A stretch of DNA of 18,229 nt, from NCBI GenBank assembly GCA_903644035.1, contig CAHJXG010000460.1, positions 1-18,229 of the forward strand, given 5' to 3'. A model generated the notes under the pieces. It did no database searches. It saw nothing but the letters and a program-made list of their open reading frames with translations, and had not been told where the DNA came from. The position numbers and the translations under genes are program-made. Positions 1-8,412 of the stretch are shown here, one piece after another (positions within the stretch are counted from its first letter, which is position 1; each line of letters starts with the position of its first letter). Origin of the DNA: Rhodospirillales bacterium (lineage in GTDB: Bacteria; Pseudomonadota; Alphaproteobacteria; Acetobacterales; Acetobacteraceae).

Positions 1-452
1 GGGCTCGTGACCCGGCCGAACTCCGCGTCCCGCCGCATCGCGGCATCAAGGCGCGCATCGAGATGGCGCTGGACGGCGGACATCAGGTGGCCGAGATCGA
101 CGGGCTTCGGGATGACCTCGTCGAACGCGCCCTCGGCCGTCGCCCCCTTGCTCGCCAAGGAGGCCGGCGATCCCGTCAGCGCGATGAGCACGGGGCGCGC
201 ATCCGCGCCCATCAGGTCGCGGATCAGCCGTGCCATGGCAAAGCCGTTGAGCTCCGGCAGCTTGTAGTCGCACAGCACCAGGTCGTACTTGCGCTCCCGA
301 ACCTTCCACAGGGCATCCAAGCCGTTGGCTGCCGTCTCGACCTCAAGACACTGCGACGCAAAGACCGAGGTGAGTATTTCCCGCTGCAGCGGATCATCCT
401 CCACGAGCAGGATGCGGCTTGGCCCTGGCTGACGCTGGTGTTCTGGATGCAA
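1..452 (-). CDS. Response regulator receiver (REC) domain protein, partial at left edge
   Basis: Reading the minus strand gives a typical CheY-like receiver domain. It has an SRILLVEDD opening with the acidic pair at about residues 18-19, the phospho-acceptor Asp at about 62 in LVLCDYKLPELNG, a conserved Thr at about 93 in IALTG, and the Lys at about 116 in VIPKPVD. All residues needed for phosphorylation by a histidine kinase are present. The frame is still open at base 1, after roughly 20 residues beyond the last helix, so any output domain is outside the window. No ATG precedes the domain. I chose TTG at 452 because a G-rich stretch (AGCGGGG) lies just upstream. GTG at 500 in the same frame is an alternative, and an in-frame stop lies further upstream. 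The gene diverges from the acyltransferase gene. The partner kinase is not visible. Confidence 0.8.
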   Translation of the reverse strand, partial: MHPEHQRQPGPSRILLVEDDPLQREILTSVFASQCLEVETAANGLDALWKVRERKYDLVLCDYKLPELNGFAMARLIRDLMGADARPVLIALTGSPASLASKGATAEGAFDEVIPKPVDLGHLMSAVQRHLDARLDAAMRRDAEFGRVTS

Positions 453-500
453 GACAAACCCCGCTGGCAGGCCCCGGCTCCAAACCGAGGCAGTATGCAC

Positions 501-815
501 GAAGCCGTGATAGCATGGTTCCAAACAGGCTTAAGCCTCTGTTATGCTAGTTAATGTCGAGGCCGCGTTAAGGTACGTTGGCCGACGGCTTCCGTTTTGG
601 CTGTCCCGCATCTGCGGGGATCACGCCACCCTGCGGTTCCGCGCCTTGCCTGCGTCAGGCCCCGGTCACCCTGCGCCAGGCGAAAGGACGTTGGACGGGG
701 CGCCCGCGGCTCTCGTCCCCGTGGGCCGCGGTGGCACCGCCTTCGTCAAGGCCGGCGAGGTTGACACCGGACATCTCGCCTCCTTTTGATACACTACCGT
801 TAAGGGAGGGCCTGC
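501..815. other. Non-coding gap between divergent genes
   Basis: I find no convincing gene here. The short open frames have no family resemblance and no good ribosome-binding sites. The stretch holds two small hairpins, CCCGCA/TGCGGG at 605-618 and GCCTG/CAGGC at 648-660, and a CACCCTGCG word repeated about 40 bases apart. A TTGACA at 761-766 resembles a -35 box for the acyltransferase gene. However, the only nearby -10-like sequence (GATACA, 788-793) is about 21 bases further on, too far for a good sigma-70 promoter. Confidence 0.5.
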
Positions 816-818
816 TTG
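803..818 (+). promoter_or_regulatory. Ribosome-binding site selecting a TTG start
   Basis: AGGGAGGG at about 803-810 lies about 6 bases before TTG (816-818) but about 15 bases before the in-frame ATG at 825. The spacing favours TTG as the true start of the acyltransferase gene. Confidence 0.55.
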
Positions 819-2057
819 CCTCGGATGAAATATCTTGATGGCTTGCGAGGGCTTGCTGCCCTTCAGGTGGTCTTGTTCCATTACGGCAACATATTCCTGC
901 CCGTCGCGGTCGGCTCCGGCACCCTGCGGTTCCTGACGAACGGGCTGTCCGCTGTCTACCTGTTCTTCTTGATGTCGGGCGTGGTTCTCACCTACAGCTT
1001 CGAGCGCAGGCCCCGTGCTGTCGGAGCCGGCATCACGGGCCGGGTTGTGCGGCTCGGCCTGCCGCTCGGTGCCGCGGCGCTCATCGGCGCGGCGTTCATG
1101 TTCGTGCTCCCCGAGACCTTCAGGGAAGCGGCCACCCTCGCGCACTCGAACTGGACGGCGAGGTTCTACACGGGGGCCTATCGTCCCGTTTACGTCATCA
1201 TGGATGCGACCGGCCTGACGACCATTCTCGGCTACTCCGGAACGTCCATCTTCGAGGCGCTCCGGCCCTTCCTGCCGCCGCAGACCGCGTCGATGGACCA
1301 GCCGTTCTGGACGCTGCATATCGAGTTGTGGGGATCGCTGCTGGTGCTCGCGCTGGTCTACGCGCATGCAAGGTCACGGTGGCTGCATGGCGCCGCCGTC
1401 GTTGCGGCCAGCGCGCTGACCGGCGCTCACCCGCTCGGCCTGTTCATCGTGGGCCACGTCACCGCCCTCGCCCTCGCGGACTCGCGCCTCGATGCGATCA
1501 TGCGCCGCCGCTGGGTGGTCGGCGCGGGGCTGGGCCTGTTGCTCGCGGGCGTGATCGTCTGCACGCATAACGGGCTGCCCTTCGTTCGCGGCCTGGGACA
1601 GCTGCTGATGCTCGGGAAGCTCATTCCCGTCCAGGAATACTTCAATTGGAACGACGAGTTCGCGGCGGTGCTGATCTTCTTCGGGATCCTGCTGGCCTCC
1701 CCGATACAGGAGGTTCTGCAGCTGCCGGCAATCCAGCAGCTCGGGCGGCTGTCGTTCCCGATCTACCTGCTGCATTGGCCGGTGATGATGACACTGGGCT
1801 CCGCCGTCTTCCTGGCGGCGCTGCCCTATGCCGGCCAGGTTCTGGCGGCGATCACGGCCCTGGCCATCGGCGGCGCGCTGACGTTGCTCCTGAGCGACCT
1901 CTTTGAGCGCCGCATCGACGCGCCGGCCGTCTCGCTCAGCCGCCGCCTGCGCGATGCGGCTGGCGCACCGGTGCAAGGTGGCGGTCGGGACGGCGCTCAG
2001 GGCCATGCGACCTATTCCAAATTGAGACACGACCGGCTAGACAGCCAGTCACCATGA
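816..2057 (+). CDS. Acyltransferase-3 (OafA-type) integral membrane protein
   Basis: The 413-residue protein begins MPRMKYLDGLRGLAALQVVLFHYG. That is the characteristic N-terminus of acyltransferase family 3: a Y-L-D-G-L-R-G box followed by the conserved His (residue 22) in the first membrane helix. About ten hydrophobic segments follow, and the protein ends in a short polar tail rich in Arg. Family members transfer acetyl, succinyl or similar groups to cell-surface sugars, lipopolysaccharide, exopolysaccharide or small molecules at the inner membrane; the acceptor cannot be read from sequence. The TTG start is supported by the Shine-Dalgarno spacing, and ATG at 825 would remove three residues. 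No polysaccharide genes lie beside it and it appears to be a single-gene unit. Confidence 0.85.
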   Translation: MPRMKYLDGLRGLAALQVVLFHYGNIFLPVAVGSGTLRFLTNGLSAVYLFFLMSGVVLTYSFERRPRAVGAGITGRVVRLGLPLGAAALIGAAFMFVLPETFREAATLAHSNWTARFYTGAYRPVYVIMDATGLTTILGYSGTSIFEALRPFLPPQTASMDQPFWTLHIELWGSLLVLALVYAHARSRWLHGAAVVAASALTGAHPLGLFIVGHVTALALADSRLDAIMRRRWVVGAGLGLLLAGVIVCTHNGLPFVRGLGQLLMLGKLIPVQEYFNWNDEFAAVLIFFGILLASPIQEVLQLPAIQQLGRLSFPIYLLHWPVMMTLGSAVFLAALPYAGQVLAAITALAIGGALTLLLSDLFERRIDAPAVSLSRRLRDAAGAPVQGGGRDGAQGHATYSKLRHDRLDSQSP

Positions 2058-2099
2058 GGTAGCCTGGTGGGACCTGACGGCGTGCTGCGATGCCGCGAG

Positions 2100-2128
2100 G
2101 GGAAGGTGTCCCGAGGACGCCCCTTCCC
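2100..2128 (+). terminator. Hairpin after the acyltransferase gene
   Basis: GGGAAGG (2100-2106) pairs with CCTTCCC (2122-2128), and an inner GTCC/GGAC stem (2108-2111 with 2115-2118) closes on a CGA loop. It lies 43 bases after the stop codon. No T-run follows, so it could be a weak terminator or a leader structure of the downstream operon. Confidence 0.3.
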
Positions 2129-2170
2129 GGACCCTTCGCGCCGGGACCTCTCACCAGGGTGGATGGGCAA

Positions 2171-2193
2171 GAAACCGGTGCAGTTGAAACCGG
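2171..2193 (+). repeat. Direct repeat GAAACCGG x2 in operon leader
   Basis: GAAACCGG occurs at 2171-2178 and again at 2186-2193, 15 bases apart, directly upstream of the ABC-operon ribosome-binding site. It might be a pair of regulator half-sites or chance. Confidence 0.35.
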
Positions 2194-2209
2194 CAGGAAG
2201 GGGAAGACC

Positions 2210-3562
2210 ATGCGACCGCTGCTACGAACCGTGAGTGCCGCCGTCCTGTTCGCCGGGGCGCTGCTGGCGACGCCGCCCGCCCAGGCGCAGGGCTGGGACA
2301 TCGCCAAGGCCGCCGCGCCCTACAAGGGCACCCAGCTCAACGTGATCTTCCTGGATCGGCCGGGCTACCGCGCCATCATCAAGCTGCTGCCGGAGTTCGA
2401 GAAGCAGACGGGCATCAAGGTCAACTACGAGATCGTCCCCTACGAGAACACCCGCGAGAAGGAGGTGCTCAACTTCAACTCGAAGGGCGACCTCTCGATC
2501 GCGCTCGTGGACCTGGTCTGGATCGGTGAGTTCGCGGAGAACGGCTGGATCGTGCCGGTCAGCAAGCTCTCGGGCGACGCCGCGATCACCGATCCCAACC
2601 TGAACCTCAAGGGCTTCTTCCCGCTGCTGCTCGACGCCTTCGGCTCCTGGGGCGGGACGACCTACGGCCTGCCGTTCGACAACTACTCGGGCCTGCTGTT
2701 CTACAACAAGTGCATGCTGAAGGACGCCGGCTTCGACAAGCCGCCCGCCACCTGGGACGAGCTGGCCAACACCTATGCGCCGAAGCTGACCGTTCCTGCC
2801 AAGAAGCAGTACGGCTACGCGCTGCAGTCGCTCCGCGGCGAGACGCAGTCGGCCGACAGCTTCATGCGGATGCTCTGGCCCGCCGGCGGCTCGCTGCTGG
2901 ACAAGTCGTTCCGCTCGAACCTCGGATCCAAGGACAGCCAGGCCGGGCTGCAGTTCCGCCAGGACCTGATGAAGTACATGCCCCCGGGCGTCGTCAGCTG
3001 GGACCATGCGGAGGCGGTCAATGCCTTCGCGCAGAACCAAGTCGCCATGATCACCGAATGGTCGGCGTTCTACTCGACCGTCACCGATCCCAAGACCTCC
3101 AAGCTCGGCGACTGCCTGGGCGTCGCGCCGGAGCCGGCCGGGGCGGCGGGCCGCCTGCCGGCGCTGGGCGGCTTCTCGCTCGCCGTCGCCTCGCAGGCGC
3201 CGGAGAAGGAGCAGAAGGCGGCCTGGATCTTCATCCAGTGGGCGACGTCGGAGGCCATCGCCAAGCCCTATGTGCAGGCAGGCGGCGTGTCGGGCCGCAT
3301 GGCGGTCTATGACGACCCGGCCATCAAGTCCGCCTACCAGTTCGTGGACCCCATGGTCGCCTCCTGGCAGAAGGGCGTGCCGGAGTTCCGGCCGCGCTTC
3401 CCGGCCTGGCCCGCGGTGTCGGAGGTCGTCGGCGAGTTCGGCTCGAAGATGATGCTGGGCGAGCTGACCGTCGAGCAGGGCGCGAAGGAGATCGGCACCC
3501 GGATGGAAGCCATCCTGCAGAAGGAAGGCTACTACGACGGTAAGAAGAAGCTGATCCAATAA
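2210..3562 (+). CDS. Sugar ABC transporter substrate-binding protein (family 1)
   Basis: The 450-residue protein has a Sec signal peptide: MRPLLRT, a hydrophobic core, then PPAQA with cleavage expected after about residue 26. The mature domain follows the extracellular solute-binding family 1 pattern (MalE/UgpB class), including IIKLLPEFEKQTGIKVNYEIVPY near the start, TYGLPFDNYSGLLFYNK in the middle and a late ALGGFSLAVAS segment. It would capture a sugar or polyol in the periplasm for the permeases downstream. I start at ATG 2210, which has AGGAAGGGG about 6 bases before it and leads directly into the signal peptide. A longer frame from 2090 would add 40 unconvincing residues. It is the first gene of a five-gene operon. 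The ligand is not readable, but the SDR at the operon end suggests a polyol or ketose. Confidence 0.9.
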   Translation: MRPLLRTVSAAVLFAGALLATPPAQAQGWDIAKAAAPYKGTQLNVIFLDRPGYRAIIKLLPEFEKQTGIKVNYEIVPYENTREKEVLNFNSKGDLSIALVDLVWIGEFAENGWIVPVSKLSGDAAITDPNLNLKGFFPLLLDAFGSWGGTTYGLPFDNYSGLLFYNKCMLKDAGFDKPPATWDELANTYAPKLTVPAKKQYGYALQSLRGETQSADSFMRMLWPAGGSLLDKSFRSNLGSKDSQAGLQFRQDLMKYMPPGVVSWDHAEAVNAFAQNQVAMITEWSAFYSTVTDPKTSKLGDCLGVAPEPAGAAGRLPALGGFSLAVASQAPEKEQKAAWIFIQWATSEAIAKPYVQAGGVSGRMAVYDDPAIKSAYQFVDPMVASWQKGVPEFRPRFPAWPAVSEVVGEFGSKMMLGELTVEQGAKEIGTRMEAILQKEGYYDGKKKLIQ

Positions 3563-3585
3563 CGGCTTCGGCCCTGTCCGACTGC

Positions 3586-3614
3586 GCGGGGACCGGCCGA
3601 CAGGCGGTCCCCGC
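3586..3614 (+). terminator. Intercistronic stem-loop between binding protein and permease genes
   Basis: GCGGGGACCG (3586-3595) is exactly complementary to CGGTCCCCGC (3605-3614), with a 9-base loop. It sits in the 85-base gap after the binding-protein gene. There is no T-run, so it is more likely an mRNA-stabilising or partly terminating hairpin that lets the binding protein outnumber the permeases, as known for other binding-protein operons. Confidence 0.55.
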
Positions 3615-3647
3615 ATCCCGGCGCACGCGCCGCCTCCTCAGGGCTGG

Positions 3648-4565
3648 GTGACTGCCTGCATGTCCGCCGCACCACCGCGACGCTCCTATTCCGGCTACGG
3701 GCGCTTCACGCCGCTGTGGTTCCTGGCCCCGGCGGTCCTGGCGCTGCTGGTGATCGGCATCTACCCCACGCTGTTCGCCCTGGTGACGTCGCTCCGCCAG
3801 TATAACCTCACCCGGTCGCGCGACGGCTTCCCGTTCATAGGCCTCGCCAACTACCAGCAGGTGCTCAGCGACCCGACCTTCTGGGAGACGCTGGGCCGGA
3901 CCGCCAAGTTCTTCCTGTGCGTGATGCCGGCCGAGATCGGGCTGGGCCTCGGCATCGCGCTGCTGCTGCACCAGCCGGGCCTTGGGGCGCTGCGCGCCCT
4001 GGCGCGGGTGTCGCTCGTCATCCCGCTCGCCACCACCTACGCGGTCGTGGGCCTGCTCGGCCGGCTGATCTTCAACCGGGACTTCGGCATCGCCAACGGC
4101 TTCATCGGGCTGTTCGGCGTGCCGGCGTTCGACTGGCTGGGCAACAGCGCCGGGGCGTTCGCGGCCATCTGCATCATGGACGTGTGGCAGTGGACGCCGT
4201 TCTGCGCGCTGATCTTCCTGTCGGGCCTGTCCATGGTCCCCGTCGAGATCGAGGAGGCCGCCCGGCTGGAAACCGGCAGCAAGGCCGCGCTGCTGCGCAA
4301 CGTGCAGCTGCCCTATCTGCTGCCGGGCTTCACCGCCATGCTGATCCTGCGCTCGGCCGACGTGCTGAAGCTGTTCGACGTGGTGTTCACCATGACCCGG
4401 GGCGGCCCGGGGGCGGCCACCGAGCTGATCTCGGTCTACATCCAGCGCGTGGGCTTCCGGGTGTTCGACCTCGGCACGGCGTCGGCGCAGGCGCTGCTGC
4501 TGCTGGTCATCACCATCATCCTGGCCCGCGTGTATATCCGCTTCTTCTACCGGGAGATCGAGTGA
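3648..4565 (+). CDS. Sugar ABC transporter permease (MalF/UgpA type)
   Basis: The 305-residue inner-membrane protein has about six hydrophobic helices. Near residues 200-220 it carries the cytoplasmic EAA loop (EIEEAARLETGSKAALLRNV followed by LPYLLPG), which docks onto the ATPase. The segment FTMTRGGPGAATELISVYIQ near the end is typical of MalF/UgpA-family sugar permeases. I take GTG at 3648 because AGGG lies 4 bases before it. ATG at 3660 is in frame and would shorten the protein by four residues. The stop codon overlaps the start of the next permease by one base (TGATG), indicating translational coupling. Its partner is the second permease, and together they form the membrane channel. Confidence 0.9.
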   Translation: MTACMSAAPPRRSYSGYGRFTPLWFLAPAVLALLVIGIYPTLFALVTSLRQYNLTRSRDGFPFIGLANYQQVLSDPTFWETLGRTAKFFLCVMPAEIGLGLGIALLLHQPGLGALRALARVSLVIPLATTYAVVGLLGRLIFNRDFGIANGFIGLFGVPAFDWLGNSAGAFAAICIMDVWQWTPFCALIFLSGLSMVPVEIEEAARLETGSKAALLRNVQLPYLLPGFTAMLILRSADVLKLFDVVFTMTRGGPGAATELISVYIQRVGFRVFDLGTASAQALLLLVITIILARVYIRFFYREIE

Positions 4566-5380
4566 TGCCGCGCTTCGGGCGACTGCTGCACGGCGCTGGG
4601 CTGCTGCTCGTCTTCGCGGTGACGATCTTCCCGTTCTACTGGATGGTGTCGTCCTCGTTCAAGACGCAGACCGACCTGCTCGCCTCGCCGCCGGTCTGGC
4701 TGTTCACGCCGACGCTCGCCAACTACGCCGAGGTGTTCGCCGACCAGAAGGTGGTGGGCGCCATCGTCAACTCGCTGATCGTCGCGGTGTTCAGCACCCT
4801 GCTGGCGGTGGTGCTCGGCACGCCCGCGGCCTTTGCGCTCGCGCGCTACGACTTCCGCGGCAAGTCGGACCTTTGGTTCTGGTTCATCTCGAACCGCTTC
4901 ATCAGCCCCATCGTGCTGGCGCTGCCGATCTACCTCGTGGCGCAGAACATCGGCCTGCTCGACACCCACCTCATCCTGATCCTGGTCTACATCACCTTCA
5001 TCCTGCCCATCGTCGTCTGGATCTGCACCGACCAGTTCCGCTCGATCCCCCGGGATCTGGAGGAGGCGGCGCGGCTTGAGGGCGCCAGCCAGTTCGACAT
5101 CTTCTGGCGCATCTACTTGCCGCTCGGCGTGCCCGGCATCGCGGTCTCGGCGATCTTCGGCTTCATTTTCTCCTGGAACGAGCTGCTGTACGCGCTCGTG
5201 CTCACCCGCCGCGCCGTGCAGACCGCGCCGGTGGTGGCGACCAGCTTCATGTCGGGCTACGAGCTGCCCTGGGGGAAGATCATGGCGACCGGCACCGTGA
5301 TCGTGCTGCCGGTGACGATCTTCGCGCTGCTGGTGTCGCGCCACATGGTGCGCGGCCTCACCATGGGCGCAACCAAATGA
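4565..5380 (+). CDS. Sugar ABC transporter permease (MalG/UgpE type)
   Basis: The 271-residue protein has about six membrane helices and an EAA loop near residues 163-190 (DLEEAARLEGASQFDIFWRI then YLPLGVPG). The opening helix with FPFYWMVSSSFK is characteristic of MalG/UgpE-family carbohydrate permeases. ATG at 4565 shares its A with the stop codon of the preceding permease, so the two are translationally coupled and made in equal amounts. It acts as the second half of the transmembrane pore. Confidence 0.92.
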   Translation: MPRFGRLLHGAGLLLVFAVTIFPFYWMVSSSFKTQTDLLASPPVWLFTPTLANYAEVFADQKVVGAIVNSLIVAVFSTLLAVVLGTPAAFALARYDFRGKSDLWFWFISNRFISPIVLALPIYLVAQNIGLLDTHLILILVYITFILPIVVWICTDQFRSIPRDLEEAARLEGASQFDIFWRIYLPLGVPGIAVSAIFGFIFSWNELLYALVLTRRAVQTAPVVATSFMSGYELPWGKIMATGTVIVLPVTIFALLVSRHMVRGLTMGATK

Positions 5381-5402
5381 CGGCCAAGGAGGGCGCGCGC
5401 GC

Positions 5403-6497
<1,095 letters not shown>

Positions 6498-6520
6498 CAC
6501 CGCGAACACGGGAGAGGACC

Positions 6521-7246
6521 ATGGATTTCAGCGGCAAGGCCGTGCTGGTGACGGGGGCCGGCAAGGGCATCGGATACGCCACGGCGATGTACCTGGCGGA
6601 CCGGGGCGCGGAGGTCGTGGCGCTCAGCCGCTCGGCGGCGGACCTTGAGAGCCTGAAGGCCAAGATCGGCTGCCGCATCCGGGCCGTCGATCTGGCCGAC
6701 GCCGACGACACCCGCGCCGCCGCGCAGGAGGCGGTGCCCGTCGATTTCCTGGTCAACTGCGCCGGCACGACCGAGCTTGACGCCTTCGTCGATCTCCCGG
6801 TCGAGACCTTCGACACGCTGATGGCGGTGAACTGCCGGGCGCCCATGATCCTGAGCCAGGTCTACGCCCGCGACCGGCTGGCGCGCGGCCTGCCCGGCGC
6901 CATCGTCAACGTGTCCAGCATGTCGTCCTTCATCGGCTTCGCCGACCACGCCGCCTACTGCGCCTCCAAGGGCGCGCTCGACGGGATGACGCGGGTGATG
7001 GCCAACGAGCTGGGCCGCCAGGGCATCCGGGTCAACGCGGTCAACCCCGTCGTCACCCTGACGCCCATGGCCGAGAAGGCCTGGAGCGACCCGGCCAAAT
7101 CCGGCCCCATGCTGTTCCGCATCCCGCTCGGCCGCTTCGTCCAGCCGGACGAGGTGGCGAGCGTGATCGCCTACCTGCTGTCGGACGCCGCCACCATGGT
7201 GAACGGCGTGTGCATGCCGGTCGATGGCGGGTTCCTCATCAACTGA
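6521..7246 (+). CDS. SDR oxidoreductase, L-xylulose/carbonyl reductase-like
   Basis: The 241-residue classical short-chain dehydrogenase has the cofactor motif TGAGKGIG at 11-18, NCAG at 79-82, and the catalytic Ser133, Tyr146 and Lys150 (YCASK). From memory it resembles dicarbonyl/L-xylulose reductase (DCXR). The resemblance covers the spacing of the triad and the C-terminal run NPVVTLTPMAEKAWSDP, FRIPLGRF and the VDGGF ending. Such enzymes interconvert polyols and ketoses (for example xylitol and L-xylulose) with NADP(H). The Arg in ALSRS after beta-2 also fits NADP(H). ATG at 6521 has GGAG 6 bases upstream. It is the last gene of the ABC operon, 23 bases after the ATPase, implying that the imported substrate is its substrate. 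It converges with acdS, leaving only 9 bases between the stop codons. The exact substrate is an inference. Confidence 0.88.
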   Translation: MDFSGKAVLVTGAGKGIGYATAMYLADRGAEVVALSRSAADLESLKAKIGCRIRAVDLADADDTRAAAQEAVPVDFLVNCAGTTELDAFVDLPVETFDTLMAVNCRAPMILSQVYARDRLARGLPGAIVNVSSMSSFIGFADHAAYCASKGALDGMTRVMANELGRQGIRVNAVNPVVTLTPMAEKAWSDPAKSGPMLFRIPLGRFVQPDEVASVIAYLLSDAATMVNGVCMPVDGGFLIN

Positions 7247-7255
7247 CCCGGCGCG

Positions 7256-8266
7256 TCAGCCGTTGCGGAACGTGTAGCTGTAGCCGTTCAGCGCCGGGGC
7301 GCCGCCGAGATGCGCGTAGAGCACCTTTGATCCCTTCGGGAAGTAGCCCTTCTGCACGAGGTCGATCATCCCCTGCATGGACTTGCCCTCGTAAACCGGG
7401 TCGGTGATCATCCCCTCCAGCCGGGCGGACAGGCGGATGGCCTCGACCGTCTCCTTCGACGGCACGCCGTAGACGGGGTAGGCGTAGTCTTCGAGCAGGA
7501 CGATGTCGTCCTCCGTGACGTCCTGCCCGCCGATAAGGTCCGCGGTCTTCTGCGCGATGTCGAGCACCTGGGCCTTGGTCTGGGCCGGCGTGCCGGAGGC
7601 GTCGATGCCGATGACGTTGCGCGCCCGCCCGTCGGCGGCGAACCCCACCACCATGCCGGCATGGGTCGAGCCGGTGACGGTGCACACGACGATGAAGTCG
7701 AACCGCAGGCCCATCTCGGCCTCCTGCGCCCGCACCTCCTCGGCGAACCCGACATAGCCCAGGCCGCCAAGCTTGTGCACGGAGGCGCCGGCCGGGATGG
7801 CGTAGGGCCTGCCGCCCTTGGCCTTCACGTCCTCGATGGCGCGCGTCCAGCTCTCGCGGATGCCGATGTCGAAGCCGTCGTCCACCAGCTGCGTCTCGGC
7901 GCCCATGATGCGGGACAGCAGGATGTTGCCGACACGGTCGTAGACCGCATCCTCGTGCGGCACCCAGCTTTCCTGGATCAGGCGGCACTTCATGCCGATC
8001 TTGGCCGCGACGGCCGCCACCATGCGCGTGTGGTTGGACTGGACGCCGCCGATGGAGACCAGGGTGTCGGCGTTGCTCGCGATGGCGTCGGGCACGATGT
8101 ACTCGAGCTTCCGGAGCTTGTTGCCGCCATAGGCCAGGCCCGAGTTGCAGTCCTCGCGCTTGGCATAGAGTTCGATGCCGCCGCCCAGGTGCTCCGTCAA
8201 GCGGGCCAGCCTCTCGATGGGCGTGGGGCCAAACGTCAGCTTGTAGCGTTCGAATTTCGAGAGCAC
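7256..8266 (-). CDS. acdS: 1-aminocyclopropane-1-carboxylate (ACC) deaminase
   Basis: The 336-residue PLP enzyme converts ACC, the plant ethylene precursor, to 2-oxobutanoate and ammonia. The PLP-binding Lys is residue 50 in [11 protein letters not shown], and the conserved Ser77 lies in [10 protein letters not shown]. The residues known to separate true ACC deaminases from D-cysteine desulfhydrases are present: Tyr-Glu at 292-293 in DPVYEGK and Leu320 in AHLGGAP. Desulfhydrases have Thr at the last two of these sites. Length matches the family (about 338). The start is GTG at 8266, giving [20 protein letters not shown], the usual N-terminus, with AAGGGA about 9 bases upstream. It is divergent from an Lrp-type regulator, the classical acdS-acdR arrangement. 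The enzyme is cytoplasmic and supplies nitrogen and carbon. Confidence 0.95.
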   Translation of the reverse strand: MLSKFERYKLTFGPTPIERLARLTEHLGGGIELYAKREDCNSGLAYGGNKLRKLEYIVPDAIASNADTLVSIGGVQSNHTRMVAAVAAKIGMKCRLIQESWVPHEDAVYDRVGNILLSRIMGAETQLVDDGFDIGIRESWTRAIEDVKAKGGRPYAIPAGASVHKLGGLGYVGFAEEVRAQEAEMGLRFDFIVVCTVTGSTHAGMVVGFAADGRARNVIGIDASGTPAQTKAQVLDIAQKTADLIGGQDVTEDDIVLLEDYAYPVYGVPSKETVEAIRLSARLEGMITDPVYEGKSMQGMIDLVQKGYFPKGSKVLYAHLGGAPALNGYSYTFRNG

Positions 8267-8332
8267 CGGGGCCGTTCCCTTAAATATGTGAGGCCTTCAT
8301 GCTACCAACTCAAGCCAGGAATGTGCTCTCAG

Positions 8333-8395
8333 ATTTCAGGGTGGCTGCGGCCTATGACGCCTAGATCTCCGGGCTGAAATCCAAAAGCCTTTCAG
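8333..8395. promoter_or_regulatory. Candidate AcdR operator: three TTTCAG half-sites
   Basis: The acdS-acdR intergenic region contains ATTTCAG (8333-8339), its reverse complement CTGAAAT (8374-8380) and TTTCAG (8390-8395). The last two form an inverted repeat, CTGAAA-N10-TTTCAG. The first two are centred about 41 bases apart, near four helical turns. Lrp-family regulators bind such spaced, weakly symmetric sites. The AcdR assignment is inferred from position. Confidence 0.45.
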
Positions 8396-8398
8396 TCT

Positions 8399-8412
8399 GG
8401 AGCCGCGTCATA
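8399..8412 (+). promoter_or_regulatory. Ribosome-binding site pointing to an ATA start
   Basis: GGAG at 8399-8402 is followed by 7 bases and then ATA at 8410-8412, in frame with the Lrp-type regulator. No ATG, GTG or TTG occurs between the upstream in-frame TAG and the internal ATG at 8488. The spacing is ideal for ATA and useless for ATG 8488. Confidence 0.5.

Noticed and set aside
666..1367. Long minus-strand open frame opposite the acyltransferase
   Set aside because: Low-complexity Arg/Glu/Gln-rich translation typical of a GC-rich shadow frame; no motif or ribosome-binding site.
2090..2209. N-terminal extension of the sugar-binding protein by 40 residues
   Set aside because: The extension is Pro/Gly-rich with no ribosome-binding site, and it would bury the signal peptide that begins at ATG 2210.
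3917..4564. Long plus-strand frame running into permease 2 from inside permease 1
   Set aside because: It is an Ala/Arg/Gly-rich shadow of permease 1; the real gene starts at 4565.
8281..8308. Sigma-70-like acdS promoter on the minus strand (TTGGTA, 16-base spacer, TATTTA)
   Set aside because: The expected transcript start, near 8274, would fall after the Shine-Dalgarno at 8276-8281, leaving the message without its ribosome-binding site.
8305..8321. Sigma-54-like TGGCTTGAGTTGG on the minus strand upstream of acdS
   Set aside because: No GC at the required 10-base spacing from the GG.
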